64,000 bases of DNA from Streptomyces sp. S4.7 (GTDB lineage Bacteria > Actinomycetota > Actinomycetes > Streptomycetales > Streptomycetaceae), in contig NZ_CP048397.1 of the NCBI RefSeq assembly GCF_010384365.1, positions 5,208,001-5,272,000 of the forward strand, written 5' to 3'. Under the pieces are notes generated by a model that made no database searches, was not told the DNA's origin, and worked only from the letters and a program-made list of their open reading frames with translations. The stretch's first letter is position 1, and the number at the start of each line of letters is the position of its first letter. Both the position numbers and the translations under genes were made by a program. Below are positions 31,270 through 39,671 of this stretch, piece by piece.

Positions 31270-32340
31270 ATGACGAGCATCGGCACCCACCAGTGGCGCG
31301 GCATCATCGAGGAGTACCGGGACCGGCTGCCGGTCGCGCAGACGACGGCGGTGGTCACACTCCGCGAGGGCGGTACGCCGCTCGTCCCCGCCCAGGTCCT
31401 CTCCGAGGCCACGGGCTGCGAGGTGCACCTCAAGGTCGAGGGCGCCAACCCGACCGGGTCCTTCAAGGACCGCGGCATGACGATGGCGATCACACACGCC
31501 AAGGAGGCGGGCGCGCAGGCCGTCATCTGCGCCTCCACCGGCAACACCTCTGCGTCGGCCGCCGCGTACGCGGTACGGGCCGGCATGGTCTGCGCCGTCC
31601 TCGTCCCCCAGGGCAAGATCGCGCTGGGCAAGATGGGCCAGGCGCTGGTGCACGGCGCGAAGATCCTCCAGGTCGAGGGGAACTTCGACGACTGTCTGAC
31701 GCTGGCGCGCGGACTGTCCGACAACTACCCGGTGGCACTGGTCAATTCGGTGAACCCGTCCCGTATCGAGGGCCAGAAGACCGCGGCCTTCGAGATCGTG
31801 GACGCGCTCGGTGACGCCCCCGACATCCACGTACTGCCCGTCGGCAACGCCGGCAACATCACGGCGTACTGGAAGGGGTACACGGAGTACACCGCGGACG
31901 GCCCCGCGACCCGCACGCCCCGCATGTGGGGCTTCCAGGCGTCCGGTTCGGCGCCGATCGTGCGCGGCGAGGTCGTCAAGGACCCGCACACCGTGGCCAC
32001 CGCGATCCGTATCGGCAACCCGGCGTCCTGGCAGCAGGCGCTCGCCGCCAGGGACGAGTCGGGCGGCTTCGTCGACGAGGTGACGGACCGACAGATCCTG
32101 CGCGCCTACCGGCTGTTGGCCGCCCAGGAGGGTGTCTTCGTCGAGCCGGCGTCGGCCGCGTCCGTCGCCGGTCTGCTCAAGGCGGCCGAGGAGGGCAAGG
32201 TCGACCGGGGCCAGCGCATCGTCTGCACCGTCACCGGGAACGGCCTCAAGGACCCCGACTGGGCGGTCGCGGGCGCGCCCCAGCCGGTCACCGTCCCCGT
32301 CGACGCCGTGACCGCGGCGGAGCGCCTCGGACTCGTCTAG
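31270..32340 (+). CDS. thrC: Threonine synthase
   Basis: A 356-residue fold-type II PLP enzyme that converts O-phosphohomoserine to threonine. The PLP lysine is in NPTGSFKDRGM (about residue 67). The phosphate-binding loop of PLP is PVGNAGNITAYWKGY, and CASTGNTSASAAAYA is the substrate loop. Length is normal for the short class. It is seven bases after hom, with AGGGA between. A hairpin terminator follows, so hom-thrC ends here and thrB has its own control region. Confidence 0.95.
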   Translation: MTSIGTHQWRGIIEEYRDRLPVAQTTAVVTLREGGTPLVPAQVLSEATGCEVHLKVEGANPTGSFKDRGMTMAITHAKEAGAQAVICASTGNTSASAAAYAVRAGMVCAVLVPQGKIALGKMGQALVHGAKILQVEGNFDDCLTLARGLSDNYPVALVNSVNPSRIEGQKTAAFEIVDALGDAPDIHVLPVGNAGNITAYWKGYTEYTADGPATRTPRMWGFQASGSAPIVRGEVVKDPHTVATAIRIGNPASWQQALAARDESGGFVDEVTDRQILRAYRLLAAQEGVFVEPASAASVAGLLKAAEEGKVDRGQRIVCTVTGNGLKDPDWAVAGAPQPVTVPVDAVTAAERLGLV

Positions 32341-32349
32341 ACGGCACAC

Positions 32350-32378
32350 GGCCCGCCCGGGGCCGTGCCGGGCGGGCC
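32350..32378 (+). terminator. Hairpin terminator after thrC
   Basis: A perfect 11-bp inverted repeat (GGCCCGCCCGG at 32350-32360; complement at 32368-32378) starts ten bases after the thrC stop. Confidence 0.7.
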
Positions 32379-32420
32379 GGGCACCGGTTCGCCCGCGCAC
32401 AAAGCACACCAAGACCCTGC

Positions 32421-32474
32421 ATAGGCGCACAGGAAGGCACGCGACACGCATCGTGCGCCTCCTGTGCGCCCTAT
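32421..32474. promoter_or_regulatory. 14-bp near-perfect inverted repeat upstream of thrB
   Basis: ATAGGCGCACAGGA (32421-32434) is repeated inverted at 32460-32474 with one extra C. It lies between the thrC terminator and thrB. It could be an RNA hairpin in the thrB leader or an operator. No leader peptide was found. Confidence 0.45.
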
Positions 32475-32614
32475 GTCGCCACAGAACCTTCCTTCGATAG
32501 GCTGTACCCAACCCGCCCCGCCGCATATGCCGCGGTGTTGTTGCCTTCGTGGCCGTCGGGTGTTTCCGTATCTCGTCGAGACTTCGCCGCCACACAAGGA
32601 GAGTCGTCCAAGCG

Positions 32615-33535
32615 ATGGCCGGTCCCGCTTTCCGCGCCGCCGCCGTACGGGTGCGCGTCCCCGCCACCAGCGCCAACCTCGGGCCGGGATTCGACGCCCT
32701 CGGCCTGTCGCTCGGGCTCTACGACGACGTGGTGGTGCGCGTGGCCGATTCCGGCCTGCACGTCGACATCGCGGGCGAGGGCGCGCAGACGCTGCCCCGC
32801 GACGAGAACCACCTGCTCGTACGGTCCCTGCGCACCGCGTTCGACCTGCTCGGGGGCCAGCCGCGGGGCCTTGAGGTCGTCTGCGCCAACCGCATCCCGC
32901 ACGGCCGCGGCCTCGGCTCGTCGTCCGCCGCCATCTGCGCCGGGATCGTCGCCGCGCGCGCCGTGACGATAGGCGGCGACGCCAGGCTCGACGACACCGC
33001 GCTGCTGGAGCTGGCCACCGAGATCGAGGGCCACCCGGACAATGTGGCGGCCTGTCTGCTCGGCGGTTTCACGCTCGCCTGGACCGACGGGGGAGCGGCG
33101 CGGGCCATCCGGATGGAGGTCGCCGAATCCGTGGTCCCCGTCGTGTTCGTGCCCGGCACGGCGGTCCTCACCGAGACCGCGCGCGGGCTGCTCCCGCGCT
33201 CCGTCCCCCATGTGGACGCGAGTTTCAACGCGGGCCGCTCGGCACTGCTCGTCGAGGCTCTGACCAGGCGTCCCGAGCTGCTTCTCGCGGCCACCGAGGA
33301 CCGGCTGCACCAGGAATACCGCGCTCCGGCGATGCCGCAGAGCGTGGAGCTCGTGGGCCGGCTGCGGGCCGACGGCGTCCCCGCGGTCGTCTCCGGCGCG
33401 GGCCCCACGGTCCTGGCGCTGACCGAGGACAGTGCGGCCGACAAGGTCGTACAGCTGGCCGGCGAGGGCTGGGCGGCGCACAGGCTCGGCCTCGACGGAA
33501 CGGGCGCGAGCGTTCTGCCGCTCGGTTCTCAGTGA
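32615..33535 (+). CDS. thrB: Homoserine kinase
   Basis: A 306-residue GHMP kinase that phosphorylates homoserine for threonine synthase. It has motif 1 VRVPATSANLGPGFDALGL (about 12-30), the ATP loop IPHGRGLGSSSAAICAG (about 92-108), and motif 3 PAVVSGAGPTVLAL (about 257-270). ATG 32615 follows AGGAG at a rather long 13 bases. It has a 274-base leader of its own after the thrC terminator. Confidence 0.94.
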   Translation: MAGPAFRAAAVRVRVPATSANLGPGFDALGLSLGLYDDVVVRVADSGLHVDIAGEGAQTLPRDENHLLVRSLRTAFDLLGGQPRGLEVVCANRIPHGRGLGSSSAAICAGIVAARAVTIGGDARLDDTALLELATEIEGHPDNVAACLLGGFTLAWTDGGAARAIRMEVAESVVPVVFVPGTAVLTETARGLLPRSVPHVDASFNAGRSALLVEALTRRPELLLAATEDRLHQEYRAPAMPQSVELVGRLRADGVPAVVSGAGPTVLALTEDSAADKVVQLAGEGWAAHRLGLDGTGASVLPLGSQ

Positions 33536-33927
33536 CGGTGGATTGCCGGTGAGTGAGAGGGGGAATGTTTGTTGGAGCCGGTAGTGTTAACCTCAAGTCT
33601 GCACCCGACGTCTTTTTGGCTCGGTGCTTCGCGTCCCCATTCGGGACCACCATTCTTCCGGGAGCCTCCCCGACTGCCTGAGCAGCCTGCCTGAGCAGTT
33701 TTGAGCACGCCCCGGAACCGGCACGACACCCCTCGCTGTGTCCAGGAGTGGGCCGAGCAGGGGGACCTCGGGCCGGACCCATTGCACGTACGCAAGTTCT
33801 CCGCCGTACCCGGCGGGACCATCGCCCCGACCTCGGCCCGTGATCGACACGATCACGACCCGCGGTCGGACAGCACAACCGGTCGCCGAGCCAGAAGGCC
33901 GACGTCCGCTCCAGGGAAGGACCCTTC
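33536..33927 (+). promoter_or_regulatory. 392-base leader of rho with sigma-R-like promoter
   Basis: GGGAAT (33561-33566) and GTT (33586-33588) are 19 bases apart, close to the sigma-R pattern GGGAAT-N18-GTT; the same stretch also holds a TAGTGT hexamer (33582-33587). Downstream are tandem CTGCCTGAGCAG copies (33674-33685, 33687-33698) and an 8-bp hairpin CGTGATCG-ACA-CGATCACG (33839-33857). The long leader suits known Rho autoregulation, but the mechanism here is inference. Confidence 0.45.
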
Positions 33928-35997
33928 GTGAGCGACACCACCGATCTGATGGGCGTGAGCGCCGACAACAGCGTCGACACCACCGCGCCCGCCGAAGGTG
34001 CTGCCACTGGCACCACCTCACGGCGCCGCCGCTCCGGCACCGGCCTCGACGGCATGGTCCTGGCCGAGCTTCAGCAGGTCGCGTCCGGCCTCGGCATCAG
34101 GGGCACCGCGCGGATGCGCAAGAGCCAGTTGATCGAGGTCATCAAGGAGGCGCAGGGCGGCGGTTCGCCCGCGCCCAAGAGCGACGGGACGGCCGGCGGC
34201 GACGCCGAGACGAAGCCCAAGCGGCGCGCCACCTCCAAGGCCCGTACGGGCGACGCGGCTCCCGTCACGGAAGCCCCCGCCGCCGACAAGACCCCGGACC
34301 GTGCCCCGGCCAAGGCCGAGAAGGCCGACAAGGCCGACGGGCAGATCGAGATCCCGGGCCAGCCGGCGAGCGACGACCAGCCTTCGGGCGAGCGTCGTCG
34401 GCGCAGGGCCACCGCGCAGGCGGGCAGCCCGGACAGCAAGACCGAGACCCGCGGCGAGTCGGGCACCGACACCGTCGTGGACGAGCGTCCCGACGCCAAG
34501 GCCGAGGCCGCCGTCTCCCCGTCCGCCCAGGGCGACACCGACGGACGCCGCGGCGACCGCCAGGAGCGCGGCCAGCGGGGCGAGCGCGGCGACCGCGACC
34601 GCGGTGACCGCCAGAGCCGCCAGCGCGACCGCCGGGGCAAGGGCGACGACCAGCAGGGCGGTGGCGGTCAGCAGGGCGGCGGCCAGCGTCAGCAGCGCCA
34701 GGGCGGCGGCCAGAACCAGGGCAACGGGCCGCAGGACGACTTCGACGACGAGGCGGGCGGCCGTCGCGGCCGTCGCGGCCGGTACCGCGACCGTCGTGGC
34801 CGTCGTGGCCGCGAGGAGTTCGGTGGCGGCGGCGAGCCGCAGGTCGCCGACGACGACGTGCTGATCCCCGTCGCGGGCATCCTCGACATCCTCGACAACT
34901 ACGCGTTCATCCGGACCTCCGGCTACCTGCCGGGCCCGAACGACGTGTACGTGTCGCTCGCCCAGGTCCGCAAGAACGGCCTGCGCAAGGGTGACCACGT
35001 CACCGGCGCGGTGCGCCAGCCCAAGGACGGCGAGCGCCGCGAGAAGTTCAACGCGCTCGTGCGCCTGGACTCGGCGAACGGCATGGCGGCCGAATCGGGC
35101 CGCGGGCGGCCGGAGTTCCAGAAGCTGACCCCGCTCTACCCGCAGGACCGGCTCCGTCTGGAGACCGACCCGGGTGTGCTGACGACGCGGATCATCGACC
35201 TCGTCGCACCGATCGGCAAGGGCCAGCGTGGTCTGATCGTGGCCCCGCCGAAGACCGGCAAGACCATGATCCTCCAGGCGATCGCCAACGCGATCACGGT
35301 CAACAGCCCCGAGTGCCACCTGATGGTCGTCCTCGTCGACGAGCGTCCCGAAGAGGTCACCGACATGCAGCGGTCGGTGAAGGGCGAGGTCATCTCCTCG
35401 ACCTTCGACCGCCCCGCCGAGGACCACACCACCGTCGCCGAGCTGGCCATCGAGCGCGCCAAGCGCCTCGTGGAGCTGGGTCACGACGTGGTCGTCCTGC
35501 TGGACTCCATCACCCGCCTGGGCCGCGCGTACAACCTCGCCGCCCCGGCCTCCGGACGCATCCTGTCCGGTGGTGTCGACTCGACCGCGCTCTACCCGCC
35601 GAAGCGCTTCTTCGGTGCGGCGCGCAACATCGAGGACGGCGGTTCGCTGACCATCCTGGCCACCGCGCTCGTCGAGACCGGCTCGCGCATGGACGAGGTG
35701 ATCTTCGAGGAGTTCAAGGGCACCGGCAACATGGAGCTCAAGCTCGACCGGAAGCTATCGGACAAGCGCATCTTCCCGGCGGTGGACGTGGACGCGTCCT
35801 CCACCCGTAAGGAAGAGATCCTGCTCGGCAGCGACGAGCTGGCCGTCGTCTGGAAGCTGCGCCGGGTGCTGCACGCGCTCGACCAGCAGCAGGCGATCGA
35901 GCTGCTGCTGGACAAGATGAAGAAGACGAAGTCGAACGCGGAGTTCCTGCTCCAGATCCAGAAGAATACTCCGTCGCCCGGAAACGGCAACGACTGA
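33928..35997 (+). CDS. rho: Transcription termination factor Rho (actinobacterial long form)
   Basis: A 689-residue ring ATPase/RNA helicase that ends untranslated transcripts. Regions are: Rho N-terminal SAP-like helix (TGLDGMVLAELQQVASGLGI, about 32-75); disordered Ala/Glu then Arg/Gly/Asp-rich insertion (180-310, RGDRDRGDRQ and QGGGGQQGG types); RNA-binding OB fold (VAGILDILDNYAFIRTSGYLPG, about 315-380); ATPase domain with Walker A GLIVAPPKTGKT (about 435-446), Walker B HDVVVLLDSITRLGRAYN and the Q/R-loop region. The insertion gives a second RNA-binding surface in characterised actinobacterial Rho. GTG 33928 has GGAAGGA upstream. Confidence 0.96.
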   Translation: MSDTTDLMGVSADNSVDTTAPAEGAATGTTSRRRRSGTGLDGMVLAELQQVASGLGIRGTARMRKSQLIEVIKEAQGGGSPAPKSDGTAGGDAETKPKRRATSKARTGDAAPVTEAPAADKTPDRAPAKAEKADKADGQIEIPGQPASDDQPSGERRRRRATAQAGSPDSKTETRGESGTDTVVDERPDAKAEAAVSPSAQGDTDGRRGDRQERGQRGERGDRDRGDRQSRQRDRRGKGDDQQGGGGQQGGGQRQQRQGGGQNQGNGPQDDFDDEAGGRRGRRGRYRDRRGRRGREEFGGGGEPQVADDDVLIPVAGILDILDNYAFIRTSGYLPGPNDVYVSLAQVRKNGLRKGDHVTGAVRQPKDGERREKFNALVRLDSANGMAAESGRGRPEFQKLTPLYPQDRLRLETDPGVLTTRIIDLVAPIGKGQRGLIVAPPKTGKTMILQAIANAITVNSPECHLMVVLVDERPEEVTDMQRSVKGEVISSTFDRPAEDHTTVAELAIERAKRLVELGHDVVVLLDSITRLGRAYNLAAPASGRILSGGVDSTALYPPKRFFGAARNIEDGGSLTILATALVETGSRMDEVIFEEFKGTGNMELKLDRKLSDKRIFPAVDVDASSTRKEEILLGSDELAVVWKLRRVLHALDQQQAIELLLDKMKKTKSNAEFLLQIQKNTPSPGNGND

Positions 35998-36023
35998 CGT
36001 CCGATTGCAGAACTTCCGTATGG

Positions 36024-36055
36024 ATCCGCCCCGTTGCTCCGGTGACGGGGCGGAT
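36024..36055 (+). terminator. Hairpin terminator after rho
   Basis: ATCCGCCCCGT (36024-36034) and ACGGGGCGGAT (36045-36055) form a perfect 11-bp stem with a 10-base loop. It starts 27 bases after the rho stop and is followed by TTCTG. Confidence 0.75.
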
Positions 36056-36136
36056 TTCTGCATGTAATATCCGATGAGCCGTTCCATCCCCCCCACACGG
36101 CGCCAAACCAATTCCCTTGATTAGCGGGAGATTTGC

Positions 36137-37864
36137 GTGCGTGTGTCGCGTCATGGCCGACCCGTCTCGAAAATGCGAAGACTGATAGCCGCCGGTACGG
36201 CGGCACTTGCCGTTCTCGCCGGTGGACTCGTAACCACAGCTCAGGCCGCCGACGGCGGTGGCGGCAGTGAGAAGTTCCTGCCGCCCAAGGGCGCCGAGGT
36301 CGTCAGTTCCAAGGAAGTGTCTCCGCGAATCATCGGCGGAACGAACACTTCCATCAGCAGCGCCCCCTGGATGGTGCAGCTGCTTTTCGAGTTCGACAAC
36401 GACGGTTACTTCTACTTCACCTGTGGCGGAACGCTCGTCGCTCCCAACAAGGTTCTCACCGCGGCGCACTGCGTCACCGACGAGAACGGCAAAGCGCTCG
36501 ACATGGTCGGCCGCGGCATGATTCTGGCCGGCACAGCCAAGCTCGCCGGTGGTCCGAACGACGAGGGCACCGCGGTCAAGATCAGCCGCTCGTACTTCGC
36601 CGGCTCGTACAACGCGGAGAAGATCGACAACGACGTCGCTCTGCTGACGCTCGCCAAGCCGCTGACCAACACGCCGGCCCAGCCCGCGTCGTACGGCGAC
36701 ACCGCCCGCTACGCGCCGGGCACCACCGCCACCACCTACGGCTGGGGCATGACCGGCTCCGACCCGGACGTCGACACGCTGGCCGCGACCCTCCAGCGGG
36801 TGACCCAGCCGCTGAACTCGGACGCCGACTGCACCGAGAACCTCGACACCGTGCTCAACACCCCGGGCGCCTACAAGCCCGGCCACATGATCTGCGCTGG
36901 CGTGGGCGGCACGGGCGACAACAGCACGGGCAAGGCGACCTGTCCCGGTGATTCCGGCAGCCCGATGATGGTGAGCGGCCGGATCATCGGCATCACCTCA
37001 TGGGGAGTCGCCACCCAGTCCGAGCTGTGCAACTACCAGGGCACGTACGACGTTTACACCAAGGTCTCCACGTACATGCCCGCGATCCAGCCGCGCATCG
37101 ACGACACCAGCTTCAGCCGTGACCACCGGGCGGACCCGTTCGCCCGTACGACCGGCAGCACCGGCTACACCTTCACCTCCTCCGGGGAGAAGCTGACGCG
37201 CAAGGCGTTCGCCGGTTCGTACGGCGCCTACAACTACATCGTGCAGACCGATCTCAACAGGGACGGCTACGAGGACCTCGTCGCACGGCAGGCCAGCACG
37301 GGCGACGTCTACTGGCTGCACCGCTCCGTGAGCAGCGCGACGTACGTGAAGACCAAGCTGTTCTCCAACTGGAAGACGGTCCGCGCGATCGTCGCCCCCG
37401 GTGATGTGAACGGTGACGGCAAGGGCGACATCGTCTCGGTCACGTCGGCCGGCACGGTGATGGTGTACCCGGGCTTCGGCAACGGCAAGTTCAACACCGC
37501 GGTCAACTCCGGCACCGGCTACCAGGTGTACAACCAGGTCCGCGGCCACGGCGACTTCACCAACGACGGCAAGACCGACCTGCTGGTCCGGCGGGGCGGC
37601 ACCAACGCCCTCTACCTGGTGAAGGGCACGGGCAAGTCCACCGCCCCCTTCGAGGCTCCGGTCCTCGTCCGCGCCGACTGGTCCGCGTACAACCTGATCG
37701 TCACCCCCGGCGATGTGAACGGCGACGGCAAGGCCGACGTCCTCGTCCGGACCCCGGGCGGCAGCCTGTCCCTGCTCAAGGGCACCGGCAAGGCCACGTC
37801 CGAGATCTTCGCCGCAGGAGTGAGCCTGGGCACGGGCTGGCAGAGCTACTACACAATCGCGTGA
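36137..37864 (+). CDS. Secreted trypsin-like serine protease with C-terminal FG-GAP/VCBS repeats
   Basis: A 575-residue secreted S1 (trypsin) protease. The signal peptide is RLIAAGTAALAVLAGGLVTTAQA; the mature protease begins near the zymogen-activation IIGGT. The catalytic triad is His in LTAAHCV (about 110), Asp in DNDVALL (about 164) and Ser in CPGDSGSPMM (about 272). From about 370 to the end, FG-GAP-type repeats recur with Ca-binding DVNGDGKGDI, DFTNDGKTDL and DVNGDGKADV, likely a beta-propeller that anchors to a substrate or polysaccharide. GTG 36137 has GGGAG six bases upstream. It stands alone between terminators. Confidence 0.9.
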   Translation: MRVSRHGRPVSKMRRLIAAGTAALAVLAGGLVTTAQAADGGGGSEKFLPPKGAEVVSSKEVSPRIIGGTNTSISSAPWMVQLLFEFDNDGYFYFTCGGTLVAPNKVLTAAHCVTDENGKALDMVGRGMILAGTAKLAGGPNDEGTAVKISRSYFAGSYNAEKIDNDVALLTLAKPLTNTPAQPASYGDTARYAPGTTATTYGWGMTGSDPDVDTLAATLQRVTQPLNSDADCTENLDTVLNTPGAYKPGHMICAGVGGTGDNSTGKATCPGDSGSPMMVSGRIIGITSWGVATQSELCNYQGTYDVYTKVSTYMPAIQPRIDDTSFSRDHRADPFARTTGSTGYTFTSSGEKLTRKAFAGSYGAYNYIVQTDLNRDGYEDLVARQASTGDVYWLHRSVSSATYVKTKLFSNWKTVRAIVAPGDVNGDGKGDIVSVTSAGTVMVYPGFGNGKFNTAVNSGTGYQVYNQVRGHGDFTNDGKTDLLVRRGGTNALYLVKGTGKSTAPFEAPVLVRADWSAYNLIVTPGDVNGDGKADVLVRTPGGSLSLLKGTGKATSEIFAAGVSLGTGWQSYYTIA

Positions 37865-37911
37865 AACCGCAGGTGGGAACCGGCTGACCGGTCACTCGCC
37901 GGCAGATCTCC

Positions 37912-37940
37912 GTGGCCCCCGCCCCCCCGGCGGGGGCCAC
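37912..37940 (+). terminator. Hairpin terminator after protease
   Basis: GTGGCCCCCGCC (37912-37923) pairs perfectly with GGCGGGGGCCAC (37929-37940), a 12-bp stem with a five-C loop. Confidence 0.75.
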
Positions 37941-38084
37941 AGCTCGTTGTGCAACCCTGCGTGCTGCCCCGCACGTCTTGTCCCACGGACGACGAAGTGT
38001 GCCTGAAGGCCATGGCAAGGGGTAGCCGCACACGCTACGAGAGCCGACGACAACCGGCGGGAGCCGGCGAGAGCCGAGGAGCAC

Positions 38085-39194
38085 ATGACCGATCAGAGCA
38101 AGGGCGGCCGAATACGCGCGACCGGCACGCGCCGCAAGAAGCCGAGCACGCGCCGTCGCGCCACCACCGCGGTCGCGTGGTCGGCCGCCGCCCTGGTCCT
38201 CGTCGGCGGATCCGGTCTGGGATACGTGTACTTCAAGCTCAACGGCAACATCCAGGGCGTCGACATCAACGCCAGGCTCGGCACCGACCGCCCCGTGGAC
38301 GTCGACAACGGATCGATGGACATCCTCGTCCTCGGCTCCGACTCACGCTCCGGCGACAACGCCGAATACGGCGCCGACCAGGGCGGAGCCCGTTCGGACA
38401 CCGCGATGATCATGCACGTCGACGAGGGCCACAGGAGCGCCGGTGTCGTCTCCGTACCGCGGGACACCATCGTCGAACGCCCCGACTGCGAGGACGGCGA
38501 CGGCGACACCGCCGAGGGCGAGCGGCGGGCCATGTTCAACACCGCGTACGAGGTCGGCGGCCCGGCCTGCGCGGTGAAGACCGTCGAGAAGATGTCCGGC
38601 ATCCGCATGGACCACTACATCGAGGTCGACTTCACCGGGTTCAAGCAGCTCATCGACGACCTCGGCGGCGTGAAGATCACCACCACCGAGGCCATCGACG
38701 ACTCCAAGAGCCATCTGAGTCTCGAACCCGGCGCCCACACCCTCGACGGCGAGCAGGCGCTCGGCCTCGTCCGGACGCGCAAGAGCGTCGGCGACGGCAG
38801 CGACCTGGGCCGTATCCAGCTCCAGCAGGCCTTCATCAAGGCGCTGATCACCCAGGTCAAGGAAATCGGCCTGCTCAGCAGCCCCAAGAAGCTGTACGAC
38901 ATCGGCGACACCGCGACACGGGCGATCACGCCCGACTCCGAGCTGGACACGGTCAAGGAGCTCGCCGGATTCGCCGGCGGCCTGAAGAACCTCGGAGCCG
39001 AGGACGTCGACATGATCACGCTGCCCGTCCAGTACGACCCGGCGGACCTCAACCGCGTCATACCCCTGGAGAGGGCCTCCGAGCAGGTCTGGAGGGCGCT
39101 GCGGGCCGACAGGCCGATCCCGGCGTCGGCGACGAAGGAGTCCGCGGGCGACAAGGGCGACGCGTCAGACGTGGTCAAGGGCGGCGCGGAATAG
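38085..39194 (+). CDS. LCP-family (LytR-CpsA-Psr) cell-wall glycopolymer ligase
   Basis: A 369-residue membrane protein that transfers undecaprenyl-linked glycopolymers to peptidoglycan. A basic N-terminus (RRKKPSTRRR) and one membrane segment (TTAVAWSAAALVLVGGSGLGYVYF, about 27-50) precede the LCP domain (75-260): SMDILVLGSDSR with catalytic-site Arg/Asp, ARSDTAMIMHVD, GVVSVPRDTIV, HYIEVDFTGFKQLIDDLGGV and GEQALGLVRTRK. The C-terminal 100 residues are a less conserved extracytoplasmic domain. ATG 38085 has GAGGAG upstream. Confidence 0.9.
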   Translation: MTDQSKGGRIRATGTRRKKPSTRRRATTAVAWSAAALVLVGGSGLGYVYFKLNGNIQGVDINARLGTDRPVDVDNGSMDILVLGSDSRSGDNAEYGADQGGARSDTAMIMHVDEGHRSAGVVSVPRDTIVERPDCEDGDGDTAEGERRAMFNTAYEVGGPACAVKTVEKMSGIRMDHYIEVDFTGFKQLIDDLGGVKITTTEAIDDSKSHLSLEPGAHTLDGEQALGLVRTRKSVGDGSDLGRIQLQQAFIKALITQVKEIGLLSSPKKLYDIGDTATRAITPDSELDTVKELAGFAGGLKNLGAEDVDMITLPVQYDPADLNRVIPLERASEQVWRALRADRPIPASATKESAGDKGDASDVVKGGAE

Positions 39195-39329
39195 ATCCGG
39201 ACCCACCCCGGTTTTGGAGATACGGCCGGTCCTGGCAGACTGGCTCGTCGGCCCCGGTTCACGTACGAGCATCCGCGCGTGCGACCCGGCGCCTTCCTCG
39301 CCTGGCGAGGATGTTCCCTAGGAGACACC

Positions 39330-39557
39330 TTGAAGCGCGACATCCACCCCACGTACGTCGAGACCCAGGTCAGCTGTACCTGCGGTGCGTCGTTCACCAC
39401 TCGCAGCACGATCGAATCGGGCTCCGTCCGTGCCGAAATCTGCTCCGAGTGCCACCCGTTCTACACGGGCAAGCAGAAGATCCTCGACACCGGTGGCCGC
39501 GTGGCCCGCTTCGAGGCCCGCTTCGGCAAGGCTGCCGCCGGCTCCGCCAACAAGTAG
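39330..39557 (+). CDS. rpmE: 50S ribosomal protein L31 (zinc-binding, C+ type)
   Basis: A 75-residue ribosomal protein L31. The start is TTG 39330 with AGGAG five bases upstream (protein begins MKRDIHPTYVETQVSC). Four cysteines in CTCG and CSECH coordinate zinc, marking the C+ form, which is replaced by a C- paralogue under zinc limitation in Streptomyces. A short CCTCGC/GCGAGG hairpin (39295-39309) lies just upstream of the ribosome-binding site. A strong terminator follows. Confidence 0.95.
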   Translation: MKRDIHPTYVETQVSCTCGASFTTRSTIESGSVRAEICSECHPFYTGKQKILDTGGRVARFEARFGKAAAGSANK

Positions 39558-39567
39558 CGAGCCAATT

Positions 39568-39612
39568 GCGCCGGTTCTCGGTGCCCCTGCCCTGGGGCGC
39601 CGAGACCGGCGC
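39568..39612 (+). terminator. Strong hairpin terminator after rpmE
   Basis: Arms at 39568-39587 and 39594-39612 pair almost completely (about 19 bp with one bulge and one G-T), with a 6-base loop followed by TTT. It starts ten bases after the rpmE stop. Confidence 0.8.
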
Positions 39613-39671
39613 TTTGCCGTCCCGCAGCAACTTCGCGCAGCATTTTTCGTACGCAACCCAGGAGCCCCCGA

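Noticed and set aside
30006..31724. 572-residue antisense frame over hom and thrC
   Set aside because: Reads through two strongly conserved biosynthetic genes; no protein motif.
34018..35484. 488-residue antisense frame over rho
   Set aside because: Ala/Leu/Val-rich because it reads the complement of the Rho Arg/Gly and Ala/Glu-rich region; no ribosome-binding site.
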